From Rhizomucor pusillus (taxonomy: Eukaryota; Mucoromycota; Mucoromycetes; Mucorales; Lichtheimiaceae): a stretch of 40,099 bases of DNA. Positions 32,204 through 40,099 of the stretch are shown piece by piece. The stretch's first letter is position 1. Every line of letters begins with the position of its first letter. The stretch is taken from contig FWWN02000559.1 in NCBI GenBank assembly GCA_900175165.2, positions 1 to 40,099 on the forward strand, read 5' to 3'. The notes beneath the pieces were generated by a model that was not told the DNA's origin, ran no database searches, and saw only the letters and a program-made list of their open reading frames with translations. The position numbers and the translations under genes are program-made.

Positions 32204-35200
32204 ATTCTCTTCCTCTTCAGCTTTTTTGCTACTTTCGGTGGATGTGTTATCTTGATGAGTGATCCGTAAGTACCTACAATACAGATGAATTATCATTTAC
32301 TCATATCATCTGGTTTGTATAGATCAATACAAAATACAAGATCATTGAAGCCGCAAGCCAGTCCCGTTCCATTCCTTCGTTCGCATCTGCCTTCTCTTGT
32401 CTCTCTCGTCCGCCTGCCTTGGCCGCTCTTGATTCAGTTTTCTTCTCTCGTCTTGCTCTTCGCTCCCCTCTCGGCCACCTTTTTTTCCCGTCTTCTCAAA
32501 TTTGCTACTTGGCTTTGTCCTATCTCGCGGTATCAAAAACCGCTGACATATACATCTCAGCTGGTGAGTACATTACAGTTATATCGAATTTAAATCAGCA
32601 TGACTGACGGAGAGGAAACATCTGCGCTGCCGAGATGCTGACTGCGACAACTGCAACATGGGTTTGCTCACAATGGTACGTACTTAAAGGACACAACTAT
32701 TCAAATATCTAATACTAACTATCCATTTTCATTTTTGCAGTGACCAAACTTAGTTGTACTTGTCGTTAATTAGTATCTTTGGTACCGCAAATCTTTCCTC
32801 GAAATAGAGTAGTGCTGTTTCCCGGTCATAAACGTTAACATGCTGTCTTCCATCGAACCAAATCTGTATAGACATCTTCTTGGTAAACATTAAATTTGCA
32901 AACATAATCTGGAATGCTGCTGTTAGTAGTTCTAAACCTCTGAACGACATGAGACTCTTTGACTGCTGATGATGCATATTACCTTTAGTTTGGTGTGATT
33001 AAGGGTAATTTTCCGGTAAATGACAAGGCCTCTTATTATGTACAAAGCTGTTGCAGCTGATCATATCTGCAAAGTAATAGACTCTGTGAATCTGAATCGC
33101 TACTTGTCTTCGTTAGGTACTATGACAAGAAAGGATAATGACAGTATGGTGGGAAATTGGATCTTCAAAATAGGCTCTGCTTTTGGATCATGCTTCTTCT
33201 GGGTACTTTCACCGCTCTTATCATTCAGCTTACTCGCCGATTGCGATGAATACCTTCATAACTGTGATCTTACATTGTCCGAAGGGCGATAATCAATAGA
33301 AATAATCAATAATGAAGGCTATTTGAGTGGTCTGGCTTTTTGAACTCTGTATGCTTGTGAGGATGATTCATGTTTTGATCTTGCCTCTCCATCATACCTA
33401 GAAGATATTTAGCGATCTCGGATAGTTATGGTTGTTACTCGTGTAATTATTACCTGCCATTGCTACATCGACTTTTAAGATGCTACTGTCCGCACGAGTT
33501 TGTGTTCGTCTCTTTCCGCGCTCTGATCATGGCAGAAATGTTCTCGCTTTGGGAACATGCTCGAATCAAATATCGATTTGATATAGATAGAAATGTCGAA
33601 GATGGTTCATATTCAGATCGAATAAGCCTTTCAGTACGTGTTTCTTAAAGCCGACATTTTTGGATGACGCAGAGTATACCTTACCGTTCCACGACCTTTG
33701 CATCGGGAGCGACATTAGCCGGCCGGATTGTAATTACTGTGACACAGCGTCTAGAAAATGAACTGTATAATAAACGTGTATATCTATAGGACTGTTCCTT
33801 TGAGAGACTGTTAGCGTATTAGCTTTGTATTTCAGCGATTTGCAACTCACAGTGTTCTTTCATGCTTCAAACGTAGTATTCGTAATATTACTATTTACGT
33901 CATCTCTGAAAATTGCTATCTGGCGTACAACTTCCATCGTAGCAGAATTGCTAGATATTTTTTGGTCGCCGAAGAACGCAAAATTTTTCTATTGGGATGA
34001 ATCGTGTACCTTTGCAGTGCCTTTCGTTATCTTTCGTTGTCTGGTCACGCTGCTTGACTGACTTGTAGAATGAATCGTAGGTAATTTTACGGGTTGTGTA
34101 CGTGACAAATGTTAGTTATATTTGCTATGGAGTGCCCTTGCATTGGTTTTCCTTGAAATCATGATGTGTTATATACGAATCTACACATTTATGATAACGT
34201 CGTATTTTGTGCCGAGGGTTTGGTTCTAAAATGTATACTTGATAACTTAACAGCGAGCAGTATAAACATTGATATGTTTATTATGTCGTTTCCAGTACCA
34301 GGTGCCTGGTTCCTTGGTGACATTCAGCAGGGTTCAAAAGTGCCGCTTGTGCTTGAATTGAAGAAAACAGTATGCATGCTAATAGATATTTGAAGTTGAC
34401 TATGCGCGATTGGCAAAATGAAATGCAACACGAAAAGAAGCAACTACGACCGTACGATTACATGTTTCCAGGTAGATGCGGGAAGAATAAACAGGTGCAT
34501 CGCAAAGAAAATCAGCCGCAAGATGCTGAAGAAAATTAGAGAAGACCCACAAACCGATGCTTTTATTCGATCGTAAGAGGCGTCAAACTATCAAGGACTG
34601 CAAGAAAGATAGACATGTGGATGAGAAATTCGAGGAAGAGGAAAGGTCGATCAATAGGCAGTTCACTCGAGACATAGTGAATTCGGCGGTAAGCTTGGAC
34701 ACACGTATCTTTGGAGAAGCAATATAGATCGGACAGCTGCGTAGAGGCAGTAGTATGTTGAAGTAACATCTTGATACAGTGGCAAGTCTAATTGTAACCG
34801 CCTAAAACGAAGGAACAAAATGCAGATCCTTAAACTGCAAGTTAGAAAGTACGAATTTGCTCGTAGCCAATCAAGAAGGTTTAAGAAAATTTACTAGTAG
34901 GTATAATCTATGTAAACAATAGAAGAAACTGAAACAACATGCTTCAAATGACAATAACATTTCTGAGCTTGCAGATCAAACGTTTAGCTCCAGAATCCGT
35001 CTTGAGAGATGATAGCATGTTGACTGCCAGAGCCTGTGTCCATTGTATCAGTAAAGTGGAAAATAGCGTTGGCTGGAGTTTGAAGGGGCTTCTGAGTCAA
35101 GAACGCCGCAGTATCCGGTGGTATCAATGATGGATGGTTCCAGATTCCTATGGAATGTATGATGTACGCCCAAACCGTATAGTCGAAAAGCCGGCAAAAT

Positions 35201-36403
35201 AACATCAAACCATGTCAAACACTAACCTTTGCACCATGAATAGTGAGTGCATCACTTCCACAAGGCCACCCACGCCATACAGAATCCTGAAAAGGAGTTA
35301 GCAGTAAAATGCATAGTTTTGTCCGGAGCCCATCATTTAAGAACAAGGACAGAACCTGAATACAAGCTCAAGTACTTCTGCATGGTAACACTACGGAAGT
35401 CACTTTATACATATAAACAATCTGTATAGAAAGCACAGGCTTACGCATTTCTTTTTTCAGGATTGCTGGCAGAAGAACAAACACTAAAAATGAACCCATC
35501 GACTCGGCATTTTTCGTGTTGATGCCCCCTTTCGAGGCACTTTAATGCTGGGAGGCTAGCATGTAGGATATCACTCATATATGTATAGAAGACATTGTAA
35601 AATGCATTTAGAACAAATCATAAATAGCAGCACTTATCATCAGTAGGTTAAAGTGTATTCTTCATGCATCCTCATTAGGTTGCCCTGAGTAGCCCAGAAT
35701 TACGTGGATGACAACTATGATTATCGTTGGTGACATACGCTTGCAAGAGTAATCCTTTTCGCCAGCGTTTCGTATATAAAAATATTATTTTCATGCGTAT
35801 AACGTGTTGTTTAGTCCAAGTGATATAGAAAGCAAAACCGAGCAAAGATTGTCCTGGATATAAGTATTGTTTGGACGATTGTAACTAATATGGGTTATAT
35901 GTGTCGAGCGGATCTTCATCCATTAGCCATTAATTGTTTCTTTTTATGGCTTCTTCATGATCAACGACATCACGGGTGCTAAACAGCAGTTTAATATGCT
36001 TCCTACGCAGACGAGATTTATTGGTATACAGAAGAGGTCAAGATTCAAGTAGTCCATATGGAGAGAAGGTATGCTCGGGACCAGAGACAGCATCCTGGAG
36101 GATATTTCCATGTGCATCCCTACAGACAGGGCCCCCTTCAACCCGCACGCTTTTTTTAAACACACACCTATTTATATATATTTGGGTCACCGTTCTCCTC
36201 TCTCTTGTTTCTTTTTTCTTCACTCCTGTATTGAACAGTAACGTGCGGCGTGACAGGACTCCTTCCTTTGTTGACCCTTTCACCCGTTACGTCGTATTCC
36301 TTGCATTTTAAATATCACAGCCGAACAAGTTTATTTCTTGCACTGCACTTGCCATCCCTCCCGACGATTGCCAGCCGATCTCTGACCACCTAATCTCCTT
36401 CTC
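32204..36403. other. Gene-poor AT-rich region with possible decayed coding fragments
   Basis: 4.2 kb without a supportable gene. A pyrimidine-rich stretch lies at 32360-32520. Coding-looking fragments without a coherent gene model: minus 32750-32977 (contains MSIQIWFDGRQHVNVYDRE), plus about 34556-34726 (Lys/Glu-rich), minus 34984-35288 (two blocks in one frame separated by a stop) and minus 35938-36130 (contains DAHGNILQDAVSGPEHTFSP). None is recognised. No RNA gene was seen. The 3' end includes the promoter of the PUF gene. Confidence 0.35.
36171..36183 (+). promoter_or_regulatory. Candidate TATA element of the PUF gene
   Basis: TTTATATATATTT followed by a pyrimidine tract at about 36190-36228, a common layout for fungal core promoters. 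It lies 221 bp upstream of the start codon at 36404, so a 5' UTR of about 150-190 nt is implied. No other support. Confidence 0.35.
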
Positions 36404-39400
36404 ATGGCAAGCTTTGATGCGGGAAGAGCACCGTCGCGAGAACGGCTGAACCAAACCATCCGCACTTTAGGAGTCAGGTGAGCTACTTGACAGGTACAAT
36501 ATCCGCCAAGTGTCAAGTAAATAACAGTTTTTCGCCAGTGACTGGTCAGAGAGTGATACGCTAGACACGGACCCACGGTCAAAAGCGCAGCACCTAATGA
36601 CACAGGATCCCAGAACAGAGCAACTAGATGATGCCAGAATTCAACACTCGTCAATGCGTAGGCCTCGTGCCGGTACGATGCCAGCACAAACGACTATTTA
36701 TCCCCACGTACCTGATCAAGATGTGCACGAAACTGAAAGGCTCAATGTTGCTGGTTCTGCTGCCGTTCCAACTGTCACATCACAGCGTAGTCGCTCAGGC
36801 TCTTCTGCGATGCCACATCCCCTTCCTTCCGCCTTGGGCGACTCTGCGTTTGACATTTGGGGACCCGAACCTGGCATGCAAAGCCCGACCACCCCGACGA
36901 CTGATCAGTTGTTGAAGGAAGATAAAGGTAACACTATAGCGAGCACGTTGGCTTCGCTGGGCCTGGACGATGAGCGAGATCGACAGCCTGTTTTACATAC
37001 GAGGCACTCGTATACATCTCTGAACACGCTAGATCGCTGCTCTGACTGGCTGCGACCTCATCGGCCGGAAGCTTCCGAGCACCCTTGGCGGCGTGTCACA
37101 CCAGACACGATGCCATATTTACCAATGCAACCTTCGACGGCTTCCACCAGCGCTTCCGACACCTCTACGTTTACAGCGAATGACAACTTCTTGCCCGTTC
37201 CCAACTTGGTAACGAACAAGCTGCAGTTGCCGCCAGCAGGCCGACCGAGGGCTATCAGCATGACTGTAGCGGATAACCGGCATGCGCCGCTGGCGTCCCA
37301 GTCTAGCGCCGCCGCAGCTCAATCTCATGGTTGCTTGCCCACTCCATATTACTCAATATGGAACCCGAGCACGTCCATGCGGAGACAACCGTTTCACGAA
37401 CGAGACCAATCGCGGCCATCTTTGAGAACCTCAAATAGCAGCGCGGATCTTCTTGAAATGATAGCACGTCAGAAAAGGACAGCAACGTCGCTGTCTCCAC
37501 TACCAGTATACGCAACTTTACCAGAAGAACGGGTAAGTGTACCCCGGGGCATAAATATCTCATTTGCTTTGTGTTAATTTTCTTTTTAGGGCGTTTCACC
37601 ATTCAACATTAGCAGCAGCTCACTGGAAGCTCCATCGTACAACGGTCTGGAATCTGAGAATATGGTAGGATCTTCCAAAGGTTCCCCCGCATCTATTCCA
37701 GCCCAGGTGCCAACACGTTCTCTATGGCTTGGCAACATCGACCCCTCACTCAGCAACGCCGACCTGAACGAGATTTTTCGACGATATGGTCCTATCGAAA
37801 ACGTCAGAGTATTGCCCGATCGTGAATGCGCCTTTGTCAATTTCATAAACCTGGAAGATGCCCTGCGGGCGAAAGATGCGTTAATACATCAAATGGGATG
37901 CAAACTTGGTAGCACGCTGGTGAAGGTCGGATTTGGCAAACCTGACTCGGTGCCGCATCAGACAATGGGTGATTTTGGAAATGCCCAGGAACCTACAAGG
38001 GCCTTGTGTAAGTAAGGAAGAGCCAGGGTTAACTCATCACGTCACTAATAATGACTCTCGTGTGCCAAGGGATTGGCAATATACCCTCCACTACTACCAC
38101 GACCACATTGTATACCATATTCTCACCATACGGTCCCATCGAGTCTGTACGTGTGCTGACTCACAAGAATTGTGGGTTTGTCAATTTTGAAACGTTGGAG
38201 GATGCTCAGCATGCACGGAGATCGTTGCATGGCAAAGACATTATAGGCGCAGGGACCGGACCTTTGCGAATCGGGTTCGCGAAGGTTCCATCAAAAACAG
38301 GAAATATATCAACCATGGATACCCACGATGATACAGATTTGGATCTGACAAAGGGCTGGACTCCATCTTCCCAAAAGGAAGATTATCAGACCCAGATGCT
38401 GATGTACATGATGGCTGAAATGATGGGTGATGCATCCGCCAATATATTCACCGCTGTTGCAGCTGAAAGAAAACAGATTATGGAGGAACTCGGAGAAGAT
38501 GATTCGGACGGTCCTTTATTCGACCGTACGTACAGTACAAGATTTTACAAAGACCATGATATGCTAATGTCGATATTTAGAAATGCATATACCCTTGACT
38601 TACTATTCCCAGATACCGGCTGCGCCGGAGCTTGGCCAAAACCGAAAGGTGGATATTTCACGCCTTCGCGATATACGCAAACGGCTTGATACTGGCGCAT
38701 ACGTGGCGACCACCGAGCTAGAAACTATCGCGATAGAATGCCTAGATGAAATTGTGGAGCTATGCAGCGGTAAGCAACCAGAATATAGTAGTGATATGGT
38801 CAGTGTTCATATCTGATTTGATGCATACATTTTCCAGACTATATTGGCAACACTGTTATCCAAAGACTGTTTGAGCGATGCTCAGAAGCAACAAAGACCA
38901 AGATGACTCAAGTTGTTGCGCCGCATCTCGCATCGATTGGCATTCACAAGAATGGCACCTGGGCAGCGCAAAAGATCATTGAAACTGCAAAGTTGCCAGC
39001 TAATGTAAATTAATCTATAGGGGCTACATCGTATCATTGCTAACTTATTGTTGGTTATAGATTGATCTTCTGTGCTCCAGCATTAAGCTGTATGTACCGG
39101 CGTTGCTCCTCGATCAATTTGGAAACTACGTTGTCCAATGCTGCTTGAGTCTCGGTCCTGAACGCAATCAGTTCATTTTCGATGCAATTGTGGATAATTG
39201 TTGGGAGATTGCAAAAGGCCGCTTTGGAGCTCGAGCAGTCCGTGCTACCCTTGAAAGTCCTCATGTAACGAAGAGACAGCAGGTAAAATATACATTGGGT
39301 ATCCAAGTCTAGAATGGTACACAGCTGACGAGTGTCATAGAAATACGTAGCTGCTACCATTGTACAACATGCTCTGATGTTGGCGACAAACACCAATGGT

Positions 39401-40054
39401 GCTCTCTTACTTATCTGGCTCCTAGATACATCTGGAATTCCAGGAAGATATCGTGTCCTAGCATTGAGATTATGCCCGCACCTTGCCAGACTATGTACAC
39501 ATAAACTGGCATCCTTGACCGTGCTCAAGATCGTCAACCAACGACAGGAACCGGATGCTCGAAAACTGATAATCGACACTCTTGTTTTCTCTCCTTCGGA
39601 CGACATTATCAACGAAGTTTTGATGGATCAGGTGCATGGTGTCAATCTCATACAGAAGATCCTATCTAGCTCCTACGTAGAACTGAGCGAAAGACAGCGC
39701 ATTGCTGAACGTATCAAGCAGTTGCTCCATAAACTGCGTTTACAACACGTGCAAGGCTACAAACGTTTGCTCGAAGAGATTAACATGGTCATGGGTGACT
39801 CAAATCCTGGTGCAAGTCTTGGAGCTCTTCCAGGCATCGTTCCTCCATCATTTGCTATGAACCCTGACTTTGCAGCTGCACTTCAAGCCAAGTATTTTGC
39901 AGCAGCGGCAGCGGCAGCCGCGGTTGGTTCTAAATCGTCGGCTCAAAGCATGCATCAACCTTCTAACCTGCCTGCTTACTTTAACCTACCTACGACCGTG
40001 GGCAGCACTTCCTCACCTAGCACACCAGATGCTCAGCCAAAATCCAGTGAATAA
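36404..40054 (+). CDS. Pumilio-family (PUF) RNA-binding protein with two RRM domains, Jsn1/Puf2-like
   Basis: Post-transcriptional regulator that binds 3' UTRs through PUF repeats. Exons: 36404-36477, 36539-37532, 37590-38007, 38070-38525, 38581-38769, 38838-39004, 39061-39282, 39341-40054 (1077 aa, phases consistent). The first 390 residues are Ser/Pro/Thr-rich and probably disordered. RRM1 (about 399-470) has SLWLGNIDPSLSNADLNEIF and CAFVNF. RRM2 (about 495-565) has WIGNIPS, then CGFVNFETLEDAQHA. PUF repeats run from about 640 to 1000: DYIGNTVIQRLFE, NGTWAAQKIIE, DQFGNYVVQCCL and KGRFGARAVRATLE are recognisable. The C-terminus has an eight-alanine run and a Ser/Pro tail. Two RRMs plus PUF matches the Jsn1/Puf2 class rather than Puf3-type proteins. 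The exon 4/5 join relies on GTACGT...TTTAG and gives FDQMHIP. Confidence 0.92.
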
Positions 40055-40099
40055 CTACTTTTTCAGTATATGTAGCTTTTGATTTATCTTTCTTTTTTT
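40055..40099. other. 3' flank of the PUF gene
   Basis: 45 bases after the stop, T-rich, presumed start of the 3' UTR. The window ends here. Confidence 0.4.

Noticed and set aside
1..40099. CRISPR arrays, operons, rRNA genes or bacterial defence systems
   Set aside because: None seen. There are no regularly spaced short direct repeats, and the genes are intron-containing fungal genes.

Overview
The window reads as a gene-dense stretch of a filamentous fungal nuclear genome, most likely an early-diverging Mucoromycota (Mucorales-like) species. The clade is an inference. It rests on the fungal gene set (sphingolipid C9-methyltransferase, SKT5/CHS4-type chitin synthase activator, septin, PUF protein with RRMs, ankyrin-DIL protein), on many short introns (about 45-125 nt, GT-AG with one GC-AG), and on AT-rich intergenic DNA. 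No bacterial, organellar or viral gene was seen. All exon joins below were worked out by hand from splice sites, reading-frame phase and family conservation.

Layout. 1-1719 (-): mitochondrial F1-ATPase alpha subunit, cut by the window edge. 2332-3876 (-): sphingolipid C9-methyltransferase. 5594-6622 (+): class I heme peroxidase with ascorbate-peroxidase-like features. 6835-7927 (+): rhomboid protease, tail-to-tail with an Ap4A phosphorylase (7962-9178, -). That gene in turn shares a 65-bp head-to-head gap with a diamine acetyltransferase (9244-9744, +). 9993-12784 (-): CASP/COY1 Golgi coiled-coil protein, 13 exons. 13565-15375 (+): Cdc11-type septin. 15998-18603 (+): carnitine acyltransferase. 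18735-21032 (-): SKT5/CHS4-like SEL1-repeat protein with a C-terminal CaaX box. 23353-25951 (+): ankyrin + DIL protein. 27429-28775 (+): TAF12 subunit of TFIID/SAGA. 36404-40054 (+): PUF protein with two RRMs.

Between TAF12 and the PUF gene lies a gene-poor, repeat-bearing island of about 7.6 kb (28.8-36.4 kb). It contains a tRNA-Ala(AGC) gene, a 341-bp MITE-like element with 65-bp inverted ends, a 284-bp palindromic element with an apparent 5-bp target duplication, an inverted duplication with 276-bp arms about 99% identical, and several exon-like fragments that look like decayed genes.

Most genes are unrelated housekeeping functions rather than a pathway. Two loose themes are visible: polarity and cell wall (septin, SKT5, ankyrin-DIL), and mitochondria, lipid and small-molecule metabolism (ATP1, C9-methyltransferase, carnitine acyltransferase, peroxidase, Ap4A phosphorylase, diamine acetyltransferase). 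I found no convincing undescribed multi-gene system. The most unusual structure is the long inverted repeat at 31.2-32.2 kb.
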